Below, piece by piece: positions 1-5,375 of a stretch of 7,800 nucleotides of DNA. Origin of the DNA: an uncultured Anaerolineaceae bacterium (GTDB taxonomy: Bacteria; Chloroflexota; Anaerolineae; Anaerolineales; Anaerolineaceae); the NCBI GenBank assembly GCA_937894825.1, contig CALCQT010000439.1, positions 1-7,800 on the forward strand, read 5' to 3'. Positions within the stretch are counted from its first letter, which is position 1; each line of letters begins with the position of its first letter. The notes below the pieces were generated by a model that saw nothing but the letters and a program-made list of their open reading frames with translations, made no database searches and was not told the origin of the DNA. A program made the translations under genes and the position numbers.

Positions 1-2
1 CG

Positions 3-521
3 CACGCGGAAGCTGTCCAGCCGATCTCCCAATCTGTTGAAGCGGCTGACCTGTTGATTTTGGAATCGCCCTGTTATGTGTTCGGCATGAGCGGGCAGAT
101 GAAAACCCTCATGGATCATCTGGCATATCGCTGGATGGTGCATCGCCCTCATCCGGATATGTTCTCAAAAGCCGGGCTGTGTATTTCAACTGCAGCCGGG
201 ATGGGATCCGGTCAGGTGACCAAGAATCTGGAGAAGCAGCTCTTTTATTGGGGCGTTGCGAAAACCTGGCGTTTTGGAGCCAACGTAGGAGCCTTCAGTT
301 GGGAAACCGTTTCAGCGAAGAAAAAAGAAACAATCGAACGGAATGTTGACTGGATGGCTGCCCGGATCGCGAAGACCCTCGAACGGAAGATCCGACCGGA
401 TCTGAAGACGAAATTTATCTTTTCGATAATGCGTCTGAATCAAAAATCCAATCAATGGAATCCAATTGACAAAGACTTCTGGTCCGAACAAGGCTGGCTT
501 ACAGGCGGTCATCCCTGGTGA
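3..521 (+). CDS. Flavodoxin-like NAD(P)H:FMN oxidoreductase, 5' truncated by window edge
   Basis: The frame is open from the left edge (first full codon at 3) to the TGA at 519-521, giving 172 visible residues. The internal TTG at 54 is not the true start, because the reading continues upstream with protein-like sequence (VEAADLLILESPCYVFGMSG). The stretch SPCYVFGMSGQMKTLMDHL matches the conserved core of NADPH-dependent FMN reductase and flavodoxin-family oxidoreductases, where the backbone after the S-P-x-Y motif contacts the flavin. The later AAGMGSG stretch fits the second flavin-contacting loop. The missing N-terminus, probably around 70 residues, should contain the phosphate-binding loop. 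Such proteins are soluble cytoplasmic enzymes moving electrons from NAD(P)H to a flavin or quinone; the physiological substrate here cannot be told. The neighbour downstream is a separate small transcription unit. The family call is firm, the substrate unknown. Confidence 0.82.
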   Translation, partial: HAEAVQPISQSVEAADLLILESPCYVFGMSGQMKTLMDHLAYRWMVHRPHPDMFSKAGLCISTAAGMGSGQVTKNLEKQLFYWGVAKTWRFGANVGAFSWETVSAKKKETIERNVDWMAARIAKTLERKIRPDLKTKFIFSIMRLNQKSNQWNPIDKDFWSEQGWLTGGHPW

Positions 522-552
522 CAAAGGGTTTCATGCTTGCTTTCCCTTTGTC
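520..552 (+). terminator. Stem-loop overlapping the stop codon of the flavin oxidoreductase; possible weak terminator
   Basis: Perfect 9-bp inverted repeat GACAAAGGG (520-528) and CCCTTTGTC (544-552) with a 15-nt loop. The left arm begins inside the TGA stop. No T-run follows (CGAGTCTT), so this is not a standard intrinsic terminator; it may stabilise the mRNA 3' end or act with a termination factor. Confidence 0.35.
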
Positions 553-619
553 CGAGTCTTAAACAAGTCGTCACAGGATTCATTGTCATATCTTTAAATT
601 GCACAATCCCGATTCTCAC

Positions 620-647
620 TTGCTCTCCCCGAATTTTGGTATATAAT
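620..647 (+). promoter_or_regulatory. Probable sigma-70-type promoter of the small-peptide unit
   Basis: A perfect -10 hexamer TATAAT lies at 642-647. TTGCTC at 620-625 (4 of 6 matches to TTGACA) lies upstream with a 16-bp spacer. Transcription would start near 653-655, inside the first palindrome, which would let a bound protein block RNA polymerase. The -35 is only moderate. Confidence 0.55.
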
Positions 648-650
648 GGG

Positions 651-668
651 ATATGACAAATGTCATAT
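651..668. promoter_or_regulatory. Operator-like palindrome, copy 1 (ATATGACA-AA-TGTCATAT)
   Basis: Perfect inverted repeat with 8-nt arms (651-658 and 661-668) around an AA spacer. It starts 3 nt after the TATAAT box and covers the expected transcription start. The 14-bp core ATGACAAATGTCAT recurs exactly at 686-699. Position and symmetry suggest the site of a dimeric repressor; the regulator is not identifiable from the window. Confidence 0.6.
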
Positions 669-685
669 AAAAAATATTACAAAAC

Positions 686-699
686 ATGACAAATGTCAT
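686..699. promoter_or_regulatory. Operator-like palindrome, copy 2 (ATGACA-AA-TGTCAT)
   Basis: Exact second copy of the 14-bp core of the palindrome at 651-668: arms 686-691 and 694-699 with the same AA spacer. The right flank AT (700-701) is shared with copy 1; the left flank differs. The two dyad centres are 33 bp apart, about three helical turns, so two dimers would sit on roughly the same DNA face. This supports a regulatory rather than random origin. Confidence 0.6.
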
Positions 700-701
700 A
701 T

Positions 702-756
702 CGCGAAGGAAGTGACTCGTTCGCGGCTAGATTTTCAAGCCGAAACAAATTTCGGC
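702..756 (+). other. Structured 5' leader: two tandem hairpins upstream of the 24-codon ORF
   Basis: Hairpin A pairs CGCGAA (702-707) with TTCGCG (720-725) around a 12-nt loop. Hairpin B pairs GCCGAAA (739-745) with TTTCGGC (750-756) around the tetraloop CAAA. Both lie between the predicted transcription start and the RBS at 771-776. I recognise no known riboswitch class in the loops. The hairpins could affect mRNA stability or translation. Confidence 0.5.
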
Positions 757-782
757 AATTAGGAGAAGAAAAGGAGTGTACC

Positions 783-857
783 GTGCTTACATTTATTGCG
801 GTTCTTTTACTGACAGTTTTTATTTGTTTCATCAACAATTATCGCTTCGAAAATTAA
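783..857 (+). CDS. 24-residue hydrophobic single-span membrane peptide (small ORF)
   Basis: A GTG start at 783 follows AAGGAG (771-776) at an ideal 6-nt distance, and the frame ends at TAA 855-857. The product begins MLTFIAVLLLTVFICF, about 16 uninterrupted apolar residues and enough for one transmembrane helix, followed by a short polar tail ending YRFEN. The unit has its own promoter, paired palindromes, leader hairpins and a strong terminator at 922-952, which argues against a chance ORF. It is not followed by a larger gene on the same strand, so it is not a leader peptide of a downstream CDS. Size and topology resemble hydrophobic type I toxins, and loosely small subunits such as KdpF, but no kdpA follows and I cannot assign a family. 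Existence as a gene is likely; function is unknown. Confidence 0.6.
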   Translation: MLTFIAVLLLTVFICFINNYRFEN

Positions 858-865
858 TTGTTGAT
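831..865 (+). repeat. 11-bp inverted repeat spanning the stop codon of the small ORF
   Basis: ATCAACAATTA (831-841) pairs perfectly with TAATTGTTGAT (855-865) around a 13-nt loop. The left arm lies in the last third of the 24-codon ORF and the right arm contains its TAA stop. In RNA this would form an AU-rich stem covering the end of the coding sequence, which could slow ribosomes or RNases. Confidence 0.5.
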
Positions 866-871
866 TCCCCC

Positions 872-894
872 GCTGTTCCGAGCAATCGGACAGC
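872..894 (+). other. RNA hairpin with GNRA-type tetraloop in the 3' region of the small-peptide transcript
   Basis: GCTGTTCCGA (872-881) pairs with TCGGACAGC (886-894), with one bulged T, closing the tetraloop GCAA (882-885). GNRA loops are typical of stable folded RNA and can take part in tertiary contacts. It lies between the small ORF and the terminator and does not overlap any supported plus-strand CDS. Confidence 0.5.
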
Positions 895-921
895 CAGGGA
901 AAACTGGTTCCGAAAATAGTG

Positions 922-952
922 GGAGCGCCGCGGCAAGCCGGGCGCTCCTTTT
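922..952 (+). terminator. Strong Rho-independent terminator of the small-peptide unit
   Basis: GGAGCGCC (922-929) and GGCGCTCC (941-948) form a GC-rich 8-bp stem, with further CGGC/GCCG pairing potential in the loop, followed directly by TTTT (949-952). On the minus strand the same stem is followed a few bases later by TATTTT, so it may also stop transcription from the convergent mutarotase gene that ends at 994. The 3' arm plus T-run, CTCCTTTT (945-952), is exactly complementary to AAAAGGAG (769-776) at the RBS of the small ORF. Confidence 0.82.
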
Positions 953-993
953 GGTATTCAAGCGTGGCGATATTTTCGGGGAATGTTGCTGAC

Positions 994-1944
994 TTAATCA
1001 ATATCCTCAATGATGTACATGACGCTGCCGCTCGCGGAGGTTCCGGGGTCCAGAATGGTCAGATGGGACGCCTCTGCCTTTCCATTGGCTGCGAAGTTAG
1101 GCGCGTTGGGAGAGCAGGTCCAATTTTCCAGACAGAAGAAATTGGATTTGCCGGGGCAATAGGTGACACTGTGCGTAAAAATTCCGCTGGCCACTGCTTT
1201 GAACTGCTTTTGGACCGAATGGAAGCGCACGGAATGCGGTTGCTCCGGTTCCATCCCCCACCAGACCGCGTCAATGTCCAAGCCTGCGAGTGAGAATGGT
1301 TTGCGAAAATCGGCTGGCCCGACAGACGGGTCCAGCAGTTCGCCTGAATCCAGGTTCATCCATTTTTTCATCGGTACGGTGACCGAAACCGTTTCACGCG
1401 GCCCGATGATGTTCAGGTAAGGATGCAGCCCAAACCCGAACGGGAACCGATTTCTCGAATCCAGATTGGTACCCAGAAAATTAATCAGTAGCGAGTCCGG
1501 CTTCAGTGTGAAATGCAGGTCAAGCCGGTTTTCAACCGGGAAAACCGTGAAAAGCGGATGCTCCTGTCGGATTTCGATCCAGGTCCGCAGACAAATACCG
1601 TCTTCCAGCACTTCCGGTTGCGAGACTTCAAATTTTTGATCGCTGACATACCCGTGGCGAAACACTTCGCCGCGATTGGGTTCAAACGAATAGTCTACAC
1701 CGTCAAAAGTGAATTTTCGGTCCTTGATGACGCCTGGGAAGGGATAGAGCACCGGCGTTCCGAAATGCCGGTTGTCGCTCCCCGCAGGCGGAGGCGGAAC
1801 CAAATATTCCACGCCATCGACGCTGAATCCGCACAGGTTCGCACCGGATGCCGTCAACAGGCGGGCCTCCGATTTTCTTTTGCCATCTTTTTCACACCAG
1901 AGATGGACCGCTGCCGCTGTTTCTTCAAAGCCATATTGGAACAT
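994..1944 (-). CDS. Aldose 1-epimerase (galactose mutarotase) family protein
   Basis: 316 residues, near the usual family length (about 290-350). Mutarotases interconvert the alpha and beta anomers of free aldoses in the cytoplasm, feeding isomerases and kinases that use one anomer. The visible signature is complete: FGTPVLYPFPG (61-71) in the substrate loop, FRHG with H97, FGFGLHPYLN with H174 (expected catalytic acid), and LENWTCSPNAPN with E273 (expected catalytic base). No signal peptide or membrane segment is seen. The ATG at 1942-1944 is preceded by AAGGA at 8 nt, supporting this start. The gene is divergent from the AraC regulator at 2341 and near the xylose-isomerase-like gene, which suggests a joint role in aldose use, although 396 bp separate the divergent starts. 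The exact sugar specificity cannot be read from sequence. Confidence 0.92.
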   Translation of the reverse strand: MFQYGFEETAAAVHLWCEKDGKRKSEARLLTASGANLCGFSVDGVEYLVPPPPAGSDNRHFGTPVLYPFPGVIKDRKFTFDGVDYSFEPNRGEVFRHGYVSDQKFEVSQPEVLEDGICLRTWIEIRQEHPLFTVFPVENRLDLHFTLKPDSLLINFLGTNLDSRNRFPFGFGLHPYLNIIGPRETVSVTVPMKKWMNLDSGELLDPSVGPADFRKPFSLAGLDIDAVWWGMEPEQPHSVRFHSVQKQFKAVASGIFTHSVTYCPGKSNFFCLENWTCSPNAPNFAANGKAEASHLTILDPGTSASGSVMYIIEDID

Positions 1945-2208
1945 AAGAGGTTTCCTTGTTTGGATAGGATGTCAAAAAATACGAATTACAAAATAGATCA
2001 AATTTTTATTAATTGTAGATCCAGCAAAAATTATACTTATATATAGCCATATAGCTTGGCAACAAATCCGTGTGTTCCGCATCTGCGAATTCGGGAGACA
2101 TCGCTATAGTGGCTTTACATAGTTTCATTGAGCAATGTTCCTTTATAAAAGTTCGGACGCGATTGAGCTTTATCATAATCCGTTTTTATATCCGTACGGT
2201 TTTGTGTG

Positions 2209-2226
2209 TAAACACCGGTATGTTTA
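2209..2226. promoter_or_regulatory. Dyad TAAACA-N6-TGTTTA upstream of the AraC gene, possible operator
   Basis: Perfect 6-nt inverted repeat (2209-2214 and 2221-2226) around CCGGTA, about 62 bp upstream of the -10 candidate at 2288. Short AT-rich dyads at this distance could bind a regulator, but a chance origin is possible. Confidence 0.25.
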
Positions 2227-2287
2227 TGCTTCTCTTTTCGTTAAAAGATGAGCGGAATGTTCTGTGTGGTTATAAAAGGGCTAATAG

Positions 2288-2293
2288 TATAAT
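2288..2293 (+). promoter_or_regulatory. Candidate -10 box for the AraC-family gene
   Basis: Perfect TATAAT, about 48 bp upstream of the TTG start at 2341. At 16-19 bp upstream there is no convincing -35 (TGTGGT at 2265-2270 is poor), which would fit an activator-dependent promoter such as one autoregulated by an AraC protein. Confidence 0.35.
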
Positions 2294-2340
2294 GTCAGAT
2301 ACGATAGATTCATGGTTGACAGAAGAAAGGAGGCTGTTCG

Positions 2341-3264
2341 TTGGAATATGAACTGATCCGCCATCTTGAAGGAACCGATTTTAAAATATTTGTTGTCTCT
2401 ATTAACCAGCGTGAGTGTCACTACCACAGCGATATGGAGATATTCCTGACATTAAACGGGCCTATCCGTGTCGAAATCAGCAACGAGCGCCATCTCTTTC
2501 ATACAGACGACATCTTTATTGCAAACAGATACGATATTCACAGCCTTTCTCGCGTAAATGAAAATAACCTCGCGCTGGTGATACAGTTCAACCCAGGCAT
2601 TTTCAGTTCATATTTTGACCGCATCACCCGGATCAGATTCACCAGGCATCATCTCTCCCAAGCGGAAGACTATGAATATCACGGCGCGATAAAGCAGTCG
2701 CTGACGGATATGATTCAATGCTATCTCAATAAATCCGACGGGTATCATCTTGAAATGATGAGTATATTGAACCACATGCTTTATGTGATGATTCATAACG
2801 ACGAGTATACCGAACTGAGCGAAAAAGACATCCTTTCGAAAAATCGGAACATGGGTCGTCTCGTGTCGGTTCTTGATTTCATACGCCTGCACTACATGGA
2901 CAATATCACTCTGCGTAGTATCGCGGAGAGAGAGAATCTGGATATGTATTATCTCTCCGCATTTATCAAGAAACACCTTGGTATCCCATTTCAAAAATAC
3001 CTGACCCATCTCCGTACGGAAAAAGCGGCACAACTACTGCGAAATACGGGCCTGAGTCTCATGGATATTTGCATGGAGAGCGGCTTTTCCGATTACAAAT
3101 ATCTCAACAAAGCTATTTTGGCGGAATATGGCTGCACTCCCGCCGAATACCGCAAGAGAAACCACCAGGACTCAAAATTCTTGCCGGAGCAAAACGAACA
3201 ACATGTCATCATCGATGATTCTCGCGCCAGGAAAATATTAAAAACGTACTTCGATATCGATTAA
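2341..3264 (+). CDS. AraC-family transcriptional regulator with N-terminal cupin sensor domain
   Basis: 307 residues with the standard two-domain plan. The N-terminal part (about 20-100) resembles an AraC-type cupin ligand-binding domain, with HYHSDMEI at 27-34 and a later DDIFIANRYDIHS segment. The C-terminal part (about 174-273) is the double helix-turn-helix DNA-binding domain: first HTH in ITLRSIAERENLDMYYLSAF (189-208), then LRTEKAAQLL, and second HTH around SLMDICMESGFSDYKYLNK, ending with the typical GCTPAEYRK. The TTG start at 2341 is chosen because AAAGGAGG (2326-2333) sits 7 nt before it and the nearby ATG at 2348 is out of frame. It lies between a divergent mutarotase gene and a codirectional xylose-isomerase-like gene, so it probably controls aldose use in response to a sugar. 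The ligand is unknown. No clear terminator follows it, and 170 bp separate it from the next gene. Confidence 0.93.
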   Translation: MEYELIRHLEGTDFKIFVVSINQRECHYHSDMEIFLTLNGPIRVEISNERHLFHTDDIFIANRYDIHSLSRVNENNLALVIQFNPGIFSSYFDRITRIRFTRHHLSQAEDYEYHGAIKQSLTDMIQCYLNKSDGYHLEMMSILNHMLYVMIHNDEYTELSEKDILSKNRNMGRLVSVLDFIRLHYMDNITLRSIAERENLDMYYLSAFIKKHLGIPFQKYLTHLRTEKAAQLLRNTGLSLMDICMESGFSDYKYLNKAILAEYGCTPAEYRKRNHQDSKFLPEQNEQHVIIDDSRARKILKTYFDID

Positions 3265-3343
3265 AGTATCGCGAATACACGCCAAATATCCAATCATTAC
3301 GGAAGCCATCATAAAATAGTCATTCTCAAGAACACAAACATGT

Positions 3344-3373
3344 CTGACAGTGCCAACTGTTCCATAATAGAAT
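3344..3373 (+). promoter_or_regulatory. Probable promoter of the xylose-isomerase-like gene, with a dyad in the spacer
   Basis: CTGACA at 3344-3349 (5 of 6 matches to TTGACA) and TAGAAT at 3368-3373 (5 of 6 matches to TATAAT) are separated by 18 bp. The perfect dyad ACAGT-GCCA-ACTGT (3347-3360) overlaps the end of the -35 and fills much of the spacer, a classic repressor or regulator position. The start codon is about 62 bp downstream of the -10. Confidence 0.5.
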
Positions 3374-3377
3374 TAAA

Positions 3378-3403
3378 TTGAAAATAAACAATTTCTTTTT
3401 CAA
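3378..3403 (+). repeat. Inverted repeat in the leader of the xylose-isomerase-like gene
   Basis: TTGAAAA (3378-3384) and TTTTCAA (3397-3403) around a 12-nt loop, just downstream of the predicted -10 (3368-3373). AT-rich, so it may be either a weak RNA stem or a protein-binding dyad. Confidence 0.25.
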
Positions 3404-3434
3404 AAAACGATAACGGGAAAAAGGAGAATTAAAA

Positions 3435-4459
3435 ATGGCGAAATTTATATTCACGGTTGGCCCTTGGAATGTCCATGAAGGGCATGAAACATTTGGTCCG
3501 GGCATACGCCCTACAATCTCATTCGAAGATAAAATCAAAAAATTTGCGGAAATCGGTATTGACGGGATACAGTTACACGATGATGATGCCGTGCCGGACA
3601 TGAACAACATGAGCGAAAAGGCGATAATCGACTACGCCAAAGACGTTAAGGCGATGCTCGATAAATATGGTCTTTTTGCGGAGTTTGTTGCGCCGCGGTT
3701 GTGGTTTGACAAACACACCAATGACGGTGGTTATACCGCCAGCAGAAAAGAAGATTATGATTTTGCGATCTGGCGCTCTCTTCGAAGCATCGATATTGCC
3801 AAAGCGCTGGGTACAAACAAAATACAACTTTGGTTGGCACGCTGTGTGCGGAAGGCAAGAATCCCGTGGAAAAAATCAAGCAAATGCGGGATGCTTTTGA
3901 TGTGATCCTTAAATATGATCCGGATGTTCGGATCTTAATTGAGCCCAAACCAAACGAACCCATTGACCGTAGTTATAGCGGCACTTGTGGTCATGCGCTG
4001 GCGATGGCAGCGGAAACCTGCGATCCCAGCCGTGTGGGCGTGTGCATTGAGAGCGCCCATTCCATCATGGCCGGGCTTGACCCCGCAGCTGATATGGCGT
4101 TTGCCATTGCCTGGGGCAAATTGTGGGGTGTCCACCTTAATGACCAAAATGGCATTCGTTATGATCAGGATAAAACCTTCGGCGCTGAAAACTTACGTGG
4201 TGCGTTTAATCAGGTGAAAGTGCTGTATGAGAATAACTTTGGCGATAAGGGTGAATGTGTGGGGTTGGACGTTAAGTCCATGCGTACACAATCTGCGGAT
4301 GATTGTTACCGTCATATCATCAACAGCAAACGCGTATTCGAACTGCTTTTGGAAAAAGCGAAGAAATTCGATTACAAATTCCAGGCTGAATGTGTCAAAG
4401 AGCAGAATTTCGAGAAGCTGGAGATGTATGTGCTCGAACTGTTGCTTGGGGTTAACTAG
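3435..4459 (+). pseudogene. xylA: Xylose-isomerase-like TIM-barrel gene broken by one frameshift near 3834-3845
   Basis: AAGGAG (3421-3426) lies 8 nt before ATG 3435. The first frame reads to about residue 136 (LWLAR) and stops at 3903-3905; the sequence continues in the -1 frame from about 3833 (VGTLCAEGKNPVEK) to TAG 4457-4459. Xylose isomerases convert D-xylose to D-xylulose with two divalent metals. Before the break the expected W11, H48 and D51 are present in HDDD. After it come EPKPNEP (metal ligand Glu and catalytic Lys), CIESAHSIMAG (Glu and His ligands), HLNDQ, YDQD and GLDVKS (Asp ligands). All catalytic positions therefore survive, and only the frame is broken. Restored, it would be about 344 residues, shorter than the roughly 390 of actinobacterial XylA. 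The family call is good and the exact sugar less certain. A sequencing error is an alternative to a true pseudogene. Confidence 0.85.
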
Positions 4460-4511
4460 ACTTCCATGATGCCCATCAGAAAATAATAATGCGTTGACAA
4501 CACTTTAAGCG

Positions 4512-4550
4512 AGGAAAGCTGTCGCGCAGATGCAAGACAGCTTTCCTTTT
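4512..4550 (+). terminator. Strong Rho-independent terminator after the xylose-isomerase-like gene
   Basis: Perfect 11-bp stem GGAAAGCTGTC (4513-4523) and GACAGCTTTCC (4536-4546) with a 12-nt loop, followed by TTTT (4547-4550); A4512-T4547 can add one pair. It ends the sugar module about 53 nt after the stop codon. Confidence 0.88.
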
Positions 4551-4718
4551 GACGCCATTGCCGTTTAGCGGCATCGAAGTACATGGTTTTGGGTTTCGCA
4601 TGGCATCCTCTTGTTCAGAACTTTAAGGGAGCGTTGCCAACGATTTCTTTAGTGAGCCAAAGTTCTATTAATTATTGTCCAGAAATATTCTTGACAAAAA
4701 CCTGGTTATACGGAACTC
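4551..4718. other. Intergenic spacer between convergent genes, with a long-range inverted repeat
   Basis: No gene is supported here. AGAACTTT (4617-4624) and AAAGTTCT (4659-4666) form an 8-bp inverted repeat with a 34-nt interior that itself holds the odd palindrome CGTTG-C-CAACG (4632-4642). No T-run follows on either strand, so it is not a clear terminator for the minus-strand nitroreductase that ends at 4719. A TTGACA at 4691-4696 has no partner -10 at usable distance. Confidence 0.4.
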
Positions 4719-5249
4719 TTAATGAATCAGATTGACCTCAAGGAATTTCTTGTCCGCCTTGGCTTTGTCGATCGCTTCTGTGGTGTGACCAACCGCGAGT
4801 CCGACCAGCGGGACAAAATCTGCCGGGATTTGCAGCAATTCGTGAATGTCGGGCAATTCGGCCATGACCTTGATACAGCCCCAAAGGATAACACTTCCCA
4901 GGCCGAGATCTGTGGCGGCCAGGTGCATGTTTTCGACTACACAACTGGCGTTGGAAATGTCCCGTCCACGGGCGGAAGGATCATCCTGGCAGGATACAAT
5001 TATCAGCAGGTTGGGGGAATAAAACGGGTTGAAATTGGTCCGTTCGGCAGCCTTTTCGATCAGGTTGCGGAGCTCTTCAATCAGCGCATCATTCTGGATT
5101 ACGGTGATTTTGACAGTCTGGTGAGCGCCCATGCCGACCGGTGCGGCTGAGCCGGCTGCAATTAATTCCTGAACCTGTTCCTCTGAAATCGGCTCATTGG
5201 TGAAACTGCGGACAGATTTTCTGATAGCAATCGCTTTGCGTGTTTCCAT
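4719..5249 (-). CDS. Small nitroreductase family protein (FMN-dependent NAD(P)H oxidoreductase)
   Basis: 176 residues, at the short end of the family (about 170-220). The N-terminus shows the canonical IRKSVRSF signature (9-16), where R10 and S12 are expected FMN-phosphate contacts, followed by the AAPVGMGAHQ segment typical of the flavin- and substrate-facing loop. Near the C-terminus come DLGLGSVILWG and VPLVGLAVGH, the usual late strand and loop. These enzymes act as dimers binding FMN and reduce nitro compounds, quinones or flavins; the native substrate cannot be deduced. The ATG at 5247-5249 has AGAGG 5 nt upstream (minus strand), supporting this start. It stands alone: the neighbouring minus-strand murI ends 268 bp upstream. 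An imperfect ATGACA-type dyad lies in its leader at 5269-5283. Confidence 0.9.
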   Translation of the reverse strand: METRKAIAIRKSVRSFTNEPISEEQVQELIAAGSAAPVGMGAHQTVKITVIQNDALIEELRNLIEKAAERTNFNPFYSPNLLIIVSCQDDPSARGRDISNASCVVENMHLAATDLGLGSVILWGCIKVMAELPDIHELLQIPADFVPLVGLAVGHTTEAIDKAKADKKFLEVNLIH

Positions 5250-5268
5250 AGATTCCTCTTTTCAAATT

Positions 5269-5303
5269 ATGACAAAATGTTATTGTGATCATTCGTTAAT
5301 GAT
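5269..5303. promoter_or_regulatory. Two short dyads upstream of the nitroreductase gene
   Basis: ATGACA-AAA-TGTTAT (5269-5283) is an imperfect relative of the ATGACA-AA-TGTCAT palindromes at 651 and 686. ATCATT-CGTT-AATGAT (5288-5303) is a perfect 6-nt dyad. A minus-strand TTGACA sits at 5309-5314 but lacks a good -10 at 17 bp, so the promoter itself is not placed. Confidence 0.3.
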
Positions 5304-5375
5304 ACGTGTGTCAAAAGTAAAAAGTGTCCTTCAACAATGGCATATAGCGGGAGCACATCTCAGAGCGCCAGTGCC

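Larger units (their letters stand above)
1945..2340. other. Divergent intergenic region between the mutarotase and AraC genes
   Basis: 396 bp without a supported gene. The left part (about 1971-2050) is very AT-rich. It contains ATTATA at 2030-2035, a TATAAT -10 candidate for the minus-strand mutarotase, but no good -35. The right part holds a -10 candidate for the AraC gene at 2288-2293 and two short dyads: CCGTACGG (2192-2199) and TAAACA-6-TGTTTA (2209-2226). A possible open frame from GTG 2070 has no RBS and no family-like sequence, so I do not call it. Confidence 0.5.

Noticed and set aside
712..762. GTG-initiated 16-codon leader peptide before the small-membrane-peptide ORF
   Set aside because: The purine-rich AAGGA is immediately adjacent to the GTG, too close to serve as an RBS, and the frame crosses both leader hairpins without sign of coding character.
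919..1293. Plus-strand open frame of 124 codons
   Set aside because: It starts within the terminator of the small-peptide unit and runs antisense to the well-supported mutarotase gene; no RBS or family features.
2070..2351. 93-codon open frame from GTG in the mutarotase-AraC gap
   Set aside because: No RBS, no recognisable protein features, and it overlaps the well-supported RBS and start of the AraC gene.
3867..3878. A6 run in TGG-AAA-AAA-TCA inside the overlap of the two isomerase frames, as a programmed -1 frameshift site
   Set aside because: The family match is already in the second frame from about 3833, so a shift at 3870-3875 would leave about 11 foreign residues. The heptamer begins with G rather than A, and no stimulatory structure was evident. 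A deletion or sequence error fits better.
4691..4706. TTGACA with TTATAC as a promoter in the gap before the nitroreductase
   Set aside because: The hexamers are only 9 bp apart and the strand points antisense into the nitroreductase.
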